64,000 bases of DNA, taken from Dryocosmus kuriphilus (taxonomy: Eukaryota > Arthropoda > Insecta > Hymenoptera > Cynipidae). Made by a program: the position numbers and the translations under genes. This document shows, piece after piece, positions 22,931 to 34,879 of this stretch. The first letter of the stretch is position 1, and every line of letters starts with the position of its first letter. The notes beneath the pieces are model-generated. The model was given only the letters and a program-made list of their open reading frames with translations. It ran no database searches and was not told the origin of the DNA. The stretch covers positions 233,369,918 to 233,433,917 of the forward strand of contig CM076189.1 in the NCBI GenBank assembly GCA_038277395.1, written 5' to 3'.

Positions 22931-25330
22931 GACCTGACAGTCTAAGAAGGACAAGTCGATAAAATGTGACTGTAAAAGGCTTACGATAATCAGAGACGGG
23001 GTTATTCTTAATTAATGCACAAAGGGGAGATGAACTCGGTATATGGGGTTCACGGGTCGAGGTTTAAAAAGGGGAGCTACGTTCGGTAAATGGCGGTAAC
23101 ATTACACATAAATATAAAATACAAAACGTCAAAAGGTTCACTCTTCGGCACTCCATAGTCGGGGAAAATTAACATGACATAATCACAGTTACAATATAAA
23201 ATATAACAAGAGAGACAATAAATCAATAAAATCAAATAATGTTAACAGGGTTGACAGCCGAGCTAAGCAACTCCAGAATCCGAGCTAATTCGATACAAAT
23301 AATTAGCAATTACAGAAATATAACAGATAGCTTGGCTGAGACATGATTAAGAGATTTCTGTCCTACCAAAACTTCTTAAAAATGAGCCGGAAAGGAAAAG
23401 TCTAGGATGCCACAGCGTGTTGAGACGTCGGGTGTACAAGTTACAGTTAATCAATTTCGCTCCTAAACTGGACGCTGCGGACAGAAACAGGGGAGCGGAA
23501 GGGAAGGGAGTAAGGGAGCATCTAACGTATTAGCGAGAGATAGTCCGCATCTAATTTACGCTCTAATTGGTCTGCCTCGTCGCCTGTCCTTCTTTTTTTT
23601 AGAGCCTTCCTTCCTTTTCTGTTTTACGACAGCGTCCGAGAACTCGAGTTCCTTCCTTGTTTCTCAGAGAGGAGCTGCCCATCACGGAAGTCGAAGGCAG
23701 AGGGAACGACTGGATCCCTTTAAACTGTACGAAAGCGGAAGTCCTTGATTCCCACGGCAGATGTTGTTTTAGGACCTCGAAAATAATAAAAAACTTGGCA
23801 AACAAATCGTTTTTCTCTATTCTTTAGAAAGAACTACCAAAAAAAATCATTCTACTATGTTCTATGGAGAGAATTATCAAATAAAATAATTCTACTCTGT
23901 TCTTTAGAGAGAATTACCGATAGCTAACTTGCAGTCTTACCTATCCTTACCGGAACTGATGCCTAAGTATTGGATGGTAAACACTGTTTCATATATATCC
24001 TCAACAGAAACAAGCCTTGTTTCTTGGACAGCATAAATGTCACCTTGTTTCTATACGTCGCCTGGTATCTTAGAGTCGGAAGTGACGAAACGATAGCCCA
24101 AAAAATAGACAAACCGGGAGGAAGAGCTAGGTGAAGGTCACCTGACAGTAGAAGCCTCATCGAGTGGAAAGTGACGACGAGTCCTAATCGAGGACGCAAC
24201 GAATAGGGTAGCGGAAGCTCTCAACTCATTAATTCGGGGATTGTTTTGTGGGACCCGGAGGAGGCAGGTGAATATATATAACAGAATGCATAACCGGAAA
24301 TACATTAATATAAATTATAACTAAATTAAAATACTAAGGAATGCTGAATCTACCATCTGTGTCAGACCATATGGTTCTAAATATTTAATATAAACGGTTC
24401 TAATCAAAGATAAATTACAAAAATCTGTAAAAACGCAATTTGTGATGTGAAATGAAATTGCAACATCACATCGAAATCGACACAGATTGAGATGCTGGGC
24501 GGCAATGAGTGCGATAACGTTCATAACCCGTCTCCGGTACGATAACTTCGGGCAGTGCGGTGGCAGCGGCGCGATGTTGCACAGTCTGGCCCGTATAAGT
24601 CGGTTTGATGAGTCAGGTGGGGTAACCTGGCGCGTATAGGTTTCTCCGTTCTTGATACGCAAGGCTGTGTCGTTTGTCGCACCTCCTTGCGGACGCTTTC
24701 TTCGTCGCACGCTTTCTGGGGTTTCGTTGACTTTTCCGGTCGTCCTGTAACAGTTGATATTGTAAGAATTGGATGTGAGGGAAAAAAGGGGGGATCCAGC
24801 CGGTGACGGTAGGTATGCCTACCGATTTTGGCCAATACGGATCTGCTGGAATGTCATCCGATCCGGGTGGCGGAACTGCGGGGAGAAAAGGGGTTGTAAT
24901 AATGGAACTAAAACAGTGCTCTTACCATTGCTGAAAGTGTTTAATTAGTTTTATTTTTTCTGGTGTAAAAGCGTAGTTGTCCGCACTGAATGGCGGCGAG
25001 GGAAGCAGCACGTCATCGTGCAGCGGAAAGTCCAGCCAAGGTATGGAAGCCAACCTTGGTTTGGAGACCTCAGTTGGATACCAACAGTATATTTTGATCG
25101 TTTTTGTAACGAAGGGCCCAGAGAGGTTAGGACTCGGTGGAAGGAGGGCGCGCGTCGAGCCATGCTGGCGCTGTCGCTCACGGCTCTTTCTGCAACAAAG
25201 TCGGCTGTAATGGGGTGTTCTCTCTTTACCATAGTGAGGGTAGACTAGCAAACGCAAGTTTAACCACACCACTGTAAGAGGGACCAGTGTCTTTCCTTAC
25301 TGACTATTTCTATTACAATGATAATTATAG
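22931..25330. other. GC-richer unexplained segment, no gene recognised
   Basis: This 2.4-kb stretch is visibly richer in G and C than its neighbours. It contains several overlapping frames of 60-130 codons on both strands (for example minus 24321-24710 and 24521-24835). None shows domain motifs, and the overlapping frames in all phases are expected from the base composition. It could be an old LTR or other element part, or a host non-coding exon. I cannot assign it. Confidence 0.4.
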
Positions 25331-26914
25331 CTAAGTGTTTTGACGAATTAAATAAGCGTCGTCTGCGAGGGGGTTTTTGTATTAATGGAAAAAGAAGTCT
25401 CGCCCTATGCGAGTAGCGTATAACAATCTTTAAGTTAACCCTTAAACTATAAGCCCTATATTTTAGAAACTATATACCTACAATATGAAAAGAAAACAAC
25501 TGTTGCGTCTTGAGAAATTAGACGTTTTAGAATTTTGTATTTATGTTTCTTCTTTTCAAACATCTGTACTTCAGGTTCGGTCTGTTTACAATCCGTTTTA
25601 GAATTTCTATAAGCCTATACACTGCAATTATGTTATAACCATACATTTCGGGGTAAGCATCTTAGCTCGGTGAAGGTTTCTTCCATCAACATAAATTACT
25701 CAAATCCTAAATCTTATCGCACGTAAATTCCCAAGGGTGAAACTTTCCCAAATTCAAGATTTCTAAAAAATTTGCTTTAATGACACCCATTACCGAGCTA
25801 GTTGCAGCTGCCCTCACTTTTCTTAACCCAGGTATCTTAGTCGATAGCCTTACGTACCGAAATGGGCGTCACCAATGGACCCCACTCTTCATTTCGTCAT
25901 TTCATTAGCCAATCGGAACACACCAAATGTACACTGAACTTTTCAGTTTTCGCTATGTTCCGAACCTCCGAAACTTGACTCACTTATTTTTTCCAGCATA
26001 ACATTTTCATCTTTCAACTTGCAAAGATCGGTCTCGTAGCTCGTCGTACGAACTGACCTGTCGGTCTCAGAATTCATAGACCCATTTTTATCAAACAATA
26101 AATTGCGCTCTTAACTCCGTTTCACTTCAGTTCATTTATAATATTGTTTATGTGTGTGTGTGAAAATAAATATGAAAATATAGATAAATAACCAAAATAT
26201 TTATTACAAAAAGAAACACCCATCAGCATTCATTCAACAAAACAACAACTAACATTAAATATGGAGGAAAGAATAAAACGGACTAAGTGTTATAATAGGG
26301 ACTAATGTTCTCGGAGCCAGATTTGCCTTTCTAAAATCGGTTAAGTAATTTCTTAGTTCCTTGGGGCATTGCCAATTGATCAGGTTGTCGCAGTCTCCAA
26401 GGAAACTCGTAAAAAGGAAGAAGAAAATTAATTTGGGTAAAAATGTTTTTGAATGATATGTCAGTAGCCCTACTCCTCACGCTCTATCAGCGTTCGCTCC
26501 GGTCGACGCTATCCCAGGTATAACTGAAAACAATGTCGATGGGCAAGAAAGATTCGTACGAAGAGAGTTTAGAACTGAAACTGTGTCTCTGTAGTGAATA
26601 TTATTTCGAGGATTTGACATTCTCAACACTCTTTCTGTATGCGTGTGAAAGATGTATATTACTATACCATTAATATTCCAACAAGAAGTTGATTGTAATT
26701 TAAATAATTTAATCAGTACTAATGAAATAATTACATCTTTTTAAAACAATACATAAAGAGTCAAACTTATCAAATAAATTTTTATTGAAAAAAAGTAAAA
26801 CTAGCTAAAGGGGCTTTTCCTAGCTGTGAAAAAAATAACAAGGGGACCCTTCTGACCTAGGCCCGTAATTTATGCGGACCCATCCGATCTCTTGGGCGCT
26901 CCTTTCATTCACCA
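25331..26914. other. No gene seen
   Basis: No supported coding or RNA feature. A short phrase near 26820-26890 ('GGGGACCC..CCTAGGCCCG') resembles common insect dispersed-repeat ends. Confidence 0.4.
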
Positions 26915-27070
26915 AGAAGCTCAAGAAGTTCTCAAATTCTCGAGAATTTCTCAGGTTCTCGAGAAGTAAGAGTGGGTGAGACCTCTCGAACGTAAAAACT
27001 GAGACCTTTCCTTGCCTTCTTGGTCATTCTCAAAACCTCTTGATATAAGACGAACGAAACGCCCAACACT
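26915..27070 (-). repeat. Dispersed repeat, second copy of 9990-10185
   Basis: The complement follows the same order of landmarks (AGTGTTGGGCGTTTCG, TCAAGAGGTTTTGAGAA, GGTCTCAGTT, ACTTCTCGAGAACCT). Moderately diverged. Confidence 0.65.
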
Positions 27071-27249
27071 TTTGCACACCCCTATCATCTGTCACGTTTT
27101 CCACACACGACACTCTGTCTAACACCTACGTTTAGAAAGCAAAAAAAGTTGGATCGCGATGACGCATGTGAATTAAGAAAAATCTGTGAAATGTCCTTTT
27201 AATTAATATTCGAATACGAAAATTCATCCTTTTCTATTTTTTCCTACAG

Positions 27250-27600
27250 AATCAAGTTCACGTTCAAAAAAATACATCCGGCTGGTGTTGCTACTGCTAG
27301 TGAACCTCTGCTCCGGCTGCTCCCGTATGCAATGTAGTATGGATTGTGGCGTACCCTACTGGTCTTCAATTCAGAACAGCAAAAGGTGCCTATCAAGCAA
27401 TAACTGGAGCTTTTTCCGGAGTAAGGGCAGAAGATGGTTATGTTATTGGAATACACAGAGATGATTATTCTTACGCAATATATAATGCAAATGAAAGTAT
27501 GGTTGGAGTAAACTTGAATACCAGAGAACAACGCCCATTGAGTGCAGAAGAATTAACTTTAATAAATCCTAGAGCACAACGCGAAGGCAGACGCAATTAA
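27250..27600 (+). pseudogene. Unrecognised exon-like open frame
   Basis: A pyrimidine-rich tract ending CCTACAG (27249) looks like a 3' splice site. In its frame there is a TAG-TGA pair at 27298-27303. After that the frame is open for 98 codons, reading through AYPTGLQFRTAKGAYQAI, GVRAEDGYVIGIHRDDYSYA and ending ERQRPL-like and RAQREGRRN-like text at 27600. Composition is balanced and unlike the AT-rich shadows around it, which suggests a real coding exon. The two stops make it broken here, or the exon uses a later acceptor. I do not recognise the family. Confidence 0.45.
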
Positions 27601-27927
27601 TTTCCAGGAAAGAAAAACATGAAATTGAAGTGCAACATCATCGCTTATGATCTCAAGTTGATAATCAAAATTTAACAATATTAAAAAGTGCATGTGTATT
27701 ATATGGTTCTTAATGTAGAATTTGAAGTAGTAATAAGTTAGTGTTCTAAATTTTTCTATATACATTTCAATCGATTCAAAAAAATGTATTCACTATAATA
27801 TTTGACTATGTCCAAGCACAATTGTTAAGTGTTTCTACAAAAATGTTTTTTAAAATCGCGTTTTACTAGTTCAAACTAGCAGTATCGCACTGCAGTGATA
27901 TATGTATAGTAAAAGAAAAGTTATCAT
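27601..27927. other. No gene seen
   Basis: AT-rich 3' flank of the exon-like frame, ending at the TA that borders the split MITE. Confidence 0.4.
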
Positions 27928-27929
27928 TA

Positions 27930-28083
27930 CAGTAAAACCTCCCAATAGGCGACCTCTTAATAGGCGGAAAAGTGGAGCCTCTTGTGGATTTTTTAAGAAG
28001 TAAATGCAGTGATCTTCAGATTGTGTGAACGTGAGTCATATTTCACAGATCAAAAGAAATAATAAAAAACGTCCTTATTTATA
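27930..28083 (+). mobile_element. Left part of a split pogo-type MITE
   Basis: Starts CAGTAAAACCTCCCAATAGG directly after TA. The matching inverted end, CATTAAAACCTCTCAATAGG in complement, is at 43188, also beside TA. CAGT..AACCTC ends are typical of pogo/Tigger-type elements. The two parts together make about 290 bp, so the intervening 15 kb is best explained as a later insertion. Confidence 0.6.
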
Positions 28084-28628
28084 CACGGAAAAAAAGGCTT
28101 TGTCATTTTAACAATCTAATAATTTGTTACTGAAAATAATGTTGTTTTTTCAAATAGCATGATTGAATTGACAAATAAAACATGGTAAAAATAACAATGC
28201 TAACTTTGTTAATTTTATAACAAAACCTGTTTACTGGAATAACAAACTCACTTTGTTACCATGAAACCAATTCATAATTAACAAAGTTATTTGTAACGCT
28301 GACAAACAGGATTATTTGTTGCATCATTATTATTTATTTAAATTAAAAATATTATAAAATTAAGTATTCAACTACAAATGTTAACTTCAAGTTTTTTATT
28401 GTAATTAAAAAAAAAAAAAAATTAATTTTTTTGTATTTTAGTTCCTAAAATTATAACAATGGTTTTTTTTTTATCTGAACAGAATAATTCTGATATATTC
28501 TAAGTATCAGTGACAAAAATATTCTCAAATAATTTAAAAAATAATTTGCAAATCATATAAATTTTAATTTATACAAGGATGATATATGAATAATTTAAAA
28601 CAAAAAATTTCGAATAAAATGAATATCT

Positions 28629-29101
28629 ATATTTGAATTCTTATAAGAAGGATGTTGGAAACTGACCTTTTCTTCAGACAATTTATAGAGTATTCAGAGG
28701 AGTTGAAAAGCAGGAAATCTACTTTATCTGAACTCAATGATAACTCTTTTTACGATTTTTAAACAAAATCCGAAATTATAGAATTCAAATATCAAATCTA
28801 CTCTATAAAGTGCATGACATTTTTGTGGACTAAAAAAATCACTGTGGACCGGATTTGAACCGGCAACCTTCTCAATTCCAGTGAGACGCGCTACCAATTG
28901 AGCCGGTTCAAATCCGGTCCACAGTGATTTTTTGGAAAATTTGTATAATTTCGGATTTTTTGTTTAAAAATCGTAAAAAGAGTTATCATTGAGTTCAGAT
29001 AAAGTAGATTTCCTGCTTTTCAACTCCTCTGAATACTCTATAAATTGTCTGAAGAAAAGGTCAGTTTCCAACATCCTTCTTATAAGAATTCAAATATCAA
29101 A
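28629..29101. repeat. Near-palindrome centred on a tRNA-like fragment
   Basis: The left arm 28629-28904 is the inverted copy of 28905-29101, with about 70 extra bases in the left arm. The arms meet within the tRNA-like sequence. On the minus strand the left arm holds the tRNA-like sequence from the D arm to the 3' end, without the 5' acceptor strand. On the plus strand the right arm starts inside the T arm. Confidence 0.8.
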
Positions 29102-29239
29102 TCTATTCAGACATTTACCATCAAAAAAATAGAAAATAATAATGTTCTATACATAAAGTGCACTGACATAATACACTCTACGCTGAATCTTTCCATCATA
29201 GATCGGTAAAAATACAAGTTCTAAAATTTTCACTGGTGG

Positions 29240-29312
29240 GCTGTGGTGGCTCAATTGGTAGCGCGTCTCACTGGAATTGAGAAGGTTGCCGGTTCAAATC
29301 CGGTCCACAGTG
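29240..29312 (+). tRNA. tRNA-like gene, anticodon GGA, copy 1
   Basis: Folds as a standard cloverleaf: acceptor GCTGTGG pairs with CCACAGT (one G-T at the end), D arm GCTC/GCGC with one mismatch, anticodon stem TCTCA/TGAGA with loop CTGGAAT, five-base variable loop, T arm GCCGG/CCGGT with loop TTCAAAT. The A box (TGGCTCAATTGG) and B box (GGTTCAAATCC) are intact and six T residues follow at 29314-29319, a Pol III terminator. GGA would read Ser UCC, but Ser tRNAs have a long variable arm, absent here, and eukaryotes normally use AGA instead. It is therefore more likely a tRNA-derived SINE-like or pseudo-tRNA sequence. Confidence 0.6.
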
Positions 29313-29619
29313 ATTTTTTAGAAAATTTGTATAATTTCGGATTTTGTTTAAAAATCGTAAAAAGAGTTATCATTGAGTTCAGATAAAGTAGATTTCCTGC
29401 TTTTCAACTCCTCTGAATACTCTATAAATTGTCTGAAGAAAAGGTCAGTTTCCAACATCCTTCTTATAAGAATTCAAATATCAAATCTATTCAGACATTT
29501 ACCATCAAAAATAGAAAATAATAATGTTCTATACATAAAGTGCACTGACATAATACACTCTACGCTGAATCTTTCCATCATAGATCGGTAAATACAAGTT
29601 CTAAAATTTTCACTGGTGG

Positions 29620-29692
29620 GCTGTGGTGGCTCAATTGGTAGCGCGTCTCACTGGAATTGAGAAGGTTGCCGGTTCAAATCCGGTCCACAGTG
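29620..29692 (+). tRNA. tRNA-like gene, anticodon GGA, copy 2
   Basis: Identical in sequence to copy 1 across the cloverleaf, with the same T run directly after it. It is the second unit of the tandem array. Confidence 0.6.
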
Positions 29693-30189
29693 ATTTTTTA
29701 GAAAATTTGTATAATTTCGGATTTTGTTTAAAAATCGTAAAAAGAGTTATCATTGAGTTCAGATAAAGTAGATTTCCTGCTTTTCAACTCCTCTGAATAC
29801 TCTATAAATTGTCTGAAGAAAAGGTCAGTTTCCAACATCCTTCTTTTATAAGAATCAAGTAAACTGGTGGGCTTGTGGTGGCTCTTTGGTTACGAAGAAT
29901 TCAAATATCAAATATCAAATCTATTCAGACATTTACCATCAAAAATAGAAAATGAATATCTATAGTTTTTAACATTAATTTTTTAAAATAAAATAATATA
30001 TTAATTTCTTTGTGTCTTTATCATTAGCGGTATCTCTATCGACTTAAATAGCTTAAATGCTGTAGACGAAAATGACCCTGGAAAATATAAGCTTTTTGTA
30101 GGCGTATAACTTATATCCATAACTTTTTACGAAACAAATAACTCCATGGTGTGTTTCTAGAAATAACACGACTCAACAATATATATAGC

Positions 30190-30232
30190 ACACATACACA
30201 CACACAAATATATATATATTATATTATACAGG
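30190..30232 (+). repeat. CA/TA microsatellite
   Basis: Alternating CACACA then TATATATA run, followed directly by TATACAGGGTGTTTC, a phrase common at ends of insect dispersed repeats. Confidence 0.7.
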
Positions 30233-30339
30233 GTGTTTCTCGAGTTATGCAGGAAACTGAAACCACAAATACTAGAGCTGAAACTAAGTCGAAAACTTTA
30301 ATGAGAAAATGTTGGAAAATACGTAGTTTTTGAACTACA

Positions 30340-30670
30340 GAGCTACTAAGTTAACCAATCAGGAGAAGGATTCTGCACGCCGAAAATCCGTAACCTCGTG
30401 TGTGAATTTATGTGTGAGTCAGTATTGTTGAGTAATCGTTCATTCGTTTGCATATTCACGTTGCTTCAAGAATCCCTTCACAATAATGTAATTATTATTA
30501 GATCAACTCTTTGCATTATTGTGAACGGTTTCCTGAAGTAACGTGAATAAACAAACGAATGAACGATTACTCAACAATACCGGCTCACACATACATTCAT
30601 GCACCGAGTCATGGATTTTCGGCGTTCGAAATCTTGCCCCTAATTGGTCAACTTAATGTAGGATTTTGTT
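30340..30670. repeat. Foldback element with ~150-bp arms
   Basis: The left arm (30340-30488) is matched in inverted form by 30514-30670 around a ~25-base loop. Matching text includes GCCGAAAATCC, TGTGTGA, TATTGTTGAGTAATCGTTCA and AACGTGAATA-type segments. Divergence is about one in eight positions by eye. Non-coding; likely a foldback MITE. Confidence 0.8.
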
Positions 30671-31046
30671 GAGGGGGGAAGGGAAGGGGGCATTTCTTGG
30701 GTGATAACTTATCTTTTCCTTTTTCTCATTATTACTTGTATTGCTCAATAAGACACATATTTTCTTATTTTTCAACTAATAAAAATATGTGTCTTATCCA
30801 GCAACAACAAGTTATGGTGAGAAGAAGGAAAAATAAAGCTCTTTTGTGTCAATTTTGGGCAAATTTGTCCGTTTCAGTTTTTTGGGGCATTTTTGGGGCT
30901 CTGCAGGAGGGCAGGACTCTACGCACATATGCTTTTTTTTATAATAGTAGCAATGCGTTAATAACATCTCTAGTGAATATAGTGATGTCCTTGCGACGAG
31001 TTTAAAATTTTAAAATTAGATAAAAAAGTGCTTCTTTTGTACGGGG

Positions 31047-31105
31047 GGGGGGGGGGGGGGGGGTTGCACCCATTGCCCCTTGCCCCTGATTCCGCGCCTG
31101 AACCA
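31047..31105 (+). repeat. Poly-G tract with dispersed-repeat tail
   Basis: A run of about 22 G residues followed by GCACCCATTGCCCCTTGCC and a 'CCGCGCCTG' phrase. This has the look of the end of a widespread insect repeat. Confidence 0.5.
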
Positions 31106-31855
31106 AGACGGAACTCGTCATACGTGACCCGGGTTGAACGCAATTCCGTAACCAGATTGGCGGGACCTCAGGTTTTTGGATCATGGTGGCGCAGATTCAT
31201 CGTGCTGCTCAACAAAGAAGCGAATGAAAAAAAGTCTCCCGCATAAGGCGCGTCTACTGTCTAGCCGAAATTAAACCAAACCACGGAAGTTTTGTTTCCT
31301 ATAAACTTTTTTTATAAGTTAGTGAATAGAGCACGGAAAGTTATGGACAACGGTGATAACGAGGAAGTAACCATCTCGAGTATTCTTGAAGAATGGGGCT
31401 TTTCTTCTCTTCTACGAACATTTGAAGGTAAGTCGAGTATGAGTATGAGCATTATTTATAAGTTCTTTTTTTTTTAATTGTTTACATTGTTTTGTTATTG
31501 TGGTGCAAGTTTAGAATAGGGGCGTCGCCTTTGTTTTAACATTCCTTTTTCCACGAAGGACGCCTCAAATCTACACTCTCACCGTTATTGTGATGATAAA
31601 AATTTGTGTTTCAACAATTAAAGAAAAGCAAGACAAATTTGAGACACTACGTATTATAAACTTTTTGCATTTGTATTTAAGAATTAAAATTTAAGGCACT
31701 TTCGGACAAAATAGGTAGCTAATTTTTTTTAAGTGATCAGACTTCAATGAAAATTTAAGAATATAAGGTGGTTTTTTTATTTTTAATCAATAATGTCTTT
31801 TATTGTTCAAGAGTTTTAAAGTACGTGTATACCTACAGGTATAAGTGTTGCTCTG

Positions 31856-33766
31856 TAGACACGGTGGGCAGAAAGCGACGACAGGTTGCATAAAAATGGC
31901 GACAAAACTAAAAGCAGGGGTGTATTTGTTGATGATGACAGGTGAAAAATCCATTTGGAATGAAATTCTAGCTGCTTCTACTTCAAAGATATCCACGTTT
32001 TACATATTCTTGATAGGACAAATTTTTGCAAAATATAATAGGCGTGTTTCTCGATCATTGGAACATATGTATTCGTCAAACATTTGATAATAAGCAAAGG
32101 CATTTCACATTCTTGCAGAGGTCTTTCTTCCTCTAAAGCACGTGATAATGTGCTAAATATAGTGGAAAAAATAGCTGAAAAACAACAGAACCAAATAGTT
32201 ACTACTCTTTTGAAAAGAAAACTCTCGAGCAATAAAGATGCAGAAAATGAGCTTCTTTTGAATACAGTGGGTTCTAAGGCTCGCATAACTGTAAATAAGA
32301 AAAAAGAGAAGAAAATAATCTTCGCTGATCAAAGTTTAGATAACTACCAAGCTATTACTGTATCATCTAGAAATTATATGGAGAAATTGGTAAACTTCAT
32401 TCGTAGTTCTGCTGGTAGAAACTCAGTTCCTACAAATTATAAACAACATATGTATGAAAAATCAAATATGATGGACAATATTTATAAAGAAGGTCTCTAA
32501 GAATTCCAAACGGACAAGGAAGGAATTAAAAACAGACCAGTTGTGTATGCCAATGCGACAGAACTTCTTGACTTTGTCTTTGAGAAACGGAACATTGAGG
32601 ATATAGAAAAAACAAATAAAACTAATGGCAGATGGTGGCCAAGATTTTTTTTAAATTTCCATCTCAATTTCAACTCAAGAAGACGGCGAAAAAGAAGAAA
32701 ATGATTCAGACGTATACAAAAGTAAGAACGTTTCATATTACTGCACTGGTGGAAGTATTTCAGCAAACGAACGCAAACTGACTAGTGTCTATAAATTGAT
32801 TTTATTGTGCATAGTTGCTTTGATTAAAGAGACATATGAAAATTTCAAAACCTTAGTTTAATTAACCAAACTGAATGAGATACCTTTCAAATTTCTTGCA
32901 GACTTAAAACTTGTTCTACTTGCTAATGAACAGCAGACGGCGACGGCAACTTACCCTTGCCCTTATTGCTTTATTACATTACGTGAATTGAAGAATTTTG
33001 ATAAAATGATTGATGAAAATCATCGGAATAGTAATGAAGAAAATCTTAATTTAAAGAGATACAAACACTTGTAAGAGGACTATTTACAATTTAAAAGTAT
33101 GGGCAACATATCATCCTCTTTTTATTGAAGAAGATAATGATGAAGATGAGAACATGTACGTGCTTCAGAGGTGTGTTCCTCCTGAACTACATCTTTTACA
33201 AGGGTTTGCCAATCATCTCTTTTGGGATGGTATACTTAAAATCGATGGTATCGGAAAGGAAAAAGCTTTGTTGTGGCCAAATAAATTTGGTATATCTCAT
33301 AAAAGCCATCAAGGAGATATTTTTTAAGGCAGTTATTGTCGGAAACTTCTTAAAGAAGCGGATCAATTACAGGATCCTGAAATTTATGAGGTTATAGGGC
33401 CATTTTCGATTACAGCCTTATATTGTTTCATTCAAAGCAAGGAACAAAATCGTTAATACTTGCGGATCTTACTGATTTTGATAAAATCTAAGCGAACTCC
33501 GTGAAGCTTTGAAAAATATACACACATAAATTGTTGAATATTTGACGTATAAATATGTTTCAATGATCGAGAAACACGCCTTTTATATTTCACAAAAATT
33601 GATCCTATCAGGAATATGTAAAACCTGAATATCTTTGAAGCAGGAACAGTTAGGATTTTATTCTAAACAGATTTTTCACCTGTTATCATCAACAAATACA
33701 CTCCTGCTTGCAGTTTATGTCGACATTTTTATGCAACCTATCGTCGCTTCCTGCCCACCGTGTAGA
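31856..33766 (+). mobile_element. Chapaev-like DNA transposon with 230-bp TIRs
   Basis: TIRs 31860-32088 and 33533-33762 begin CACGGTGGGCAG and match over their whole length with scattered differences. TAGA stands directly outside both ends (31856-31859, 33763-33766), a 4-bp target duplication. CAC..G ends with 4-bp duplications are as in Chapaev elements. The 1903-bp element lies in intron 1 of the SAM gene, same orientation as its internal reading. Confidence 0.85.
32100..33480 (+). pseudogene. Degenerate coding remnant inside the Chapaev-like element
   Basis: An open frame of 138 codons (32084-32500) is followed in changing frames by RPVVYANATELLDFVFEKR, FLADLKLVLLANEQQTATAT with a YPCPYCF Cys pair, and YVLQRCVPPELHLLQGFANH, LLWPNKFGISHKSHQGDIF. 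These phrases recall a multicopy insect protein family often found near transposons. The first frame may correspond to a partner gene. Several stops and frame shifts show it is dead. The enzymatic role is not established from the sequence. Confidence 0.5.
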
Positions 33767-34017
33767 GATATGCGAATACCGAACAAAAGATAGACGAAAA
33801 AAACATGCCCACTCTCATACTTTCTCAAAACATGAACTGAAAAATATAAAATAATTTAGGCATAATTGAATTTAAAAATACTAACTATGTAACAGCAATG
33901 TAAAGCGTGGGACGCATCAATTTTGATATTAAACGGCTATCGCGTCCCACGCTTTTATGTAATTGTTCGTTATTTTTTTTTAAATTCAATTGCACGTAAA
34001 TTATATTATATTACATC

Positions 34018-34300
34018 ACATTTTCATCTTTATGAGAAAAATTATGTGAAAAATGACTTTCGCTGAAATCATGAAATCTTGAAGTTTCATGACCCCCTGA
34101 ATCCGAAAAAACAGGTTTTACGTTAGTGTCTGTCTGTCGTTGTCTTTGCCGTTGTTATAGTCTGTGAACACGATAACTTTTGAAGAACTAATCAGATTAA
34201 ATTGCGCTTTAGTACACTTTCTTAAGACCTAAAAACGTAAAGAAAAGTTCGTTAACCAGCGGTTTTTGATCAACGGTTCTGGTTTTTATCCAACATAATT
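34018..34300 (+). repeat. Dispersed palindrome-tailed repeat, partial copy E
   Basis: Only the 5' block is present: GACTTTCGCTGAAATCATGA, CCCCTGAATCCGAAAAAAC, a short GTCGTTGTC tract, CACGATAACTTTTGAAG and GTTCGTTAACCAGCGG. It is more diverged than copies A-D and truncated before the subrepeats. Confidence 0.75.
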
Positions 34301-34879
34301 ACATCCCAAAAATGAAAAATTCTAATTTCTTTGGAATTCTTAAAACAATTTTAAAATTTTCAAGATTTTAGAAATAAATTAACCTTTATTAAACTAAATT
34401 TAGATTAACAAAAATTTTTTGACAAAAAACTTTAGGTTAAAATTCTTAGATTTGTAAAAAAATTTAGAGTCAGAACGTGTTCTTCTACAAAAAATTGTAA
34501 AAACAATACAAAATTAAACATTGTGAATATGTTTTTTGGACACAGGATAAAAGAGAAAGAATAAAAAAACGGGTAACACCCCAGCTCCGTTAATTAAATA
34601 AATTCACAATAGAACCCAAGAAATGCTAAAATTGTACATGACTGAGCAGTTCAGTAACGTAGTCAGTAATACAGAAAAGAAAAATTTTTAGTTTACAAAA
34701 AGGAGTCCAGAAGTGCATTATAAATTGTACTATAATCATTTACATCTGTAATAAAATTTATAGTATTGTTAAATTCTTTTTTTTTTTTAAACATTTCGGC
34801 TGTAATCTTTTAAGTCTATTATTTTCTGAATGTAAAGTTTTAATATTGTCTCAATCAAAATCACGGTTAAACTCAAGTT

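Larger units (their letters stand above)
28905..29930 (+). repeat. Tandem array of ~380-bp units containing a tRNA-like gene
   Basis: Two complete units and a truncated third follow each other; the tRNA-like parts start at 29240 and 29620 (period 380). Units are almost identical over the shared GTTATCATTGAGTTCAG and CAGTTTCCAACATCC segments, so duplication was recent. The third unit breaks off near 29850-29880, where a scrambled 'GGTGGGCTTGTGGTGGCTC' remnant remains. Confidence 0.85.

Noticed and set aside
24521..25272. Several overlapping frames of about 75-130 codons
   Set aside because: Frames on both strands overlap in GC-richer DNA with no motif; expected by chance.
29240..29312. Functional tRNA-Ser
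   Set aside because: Anticodon GGA is not used in eukaryotic nuclear tRNA-Ser and the long variable arm is missing, so I call it tRNA-like only.
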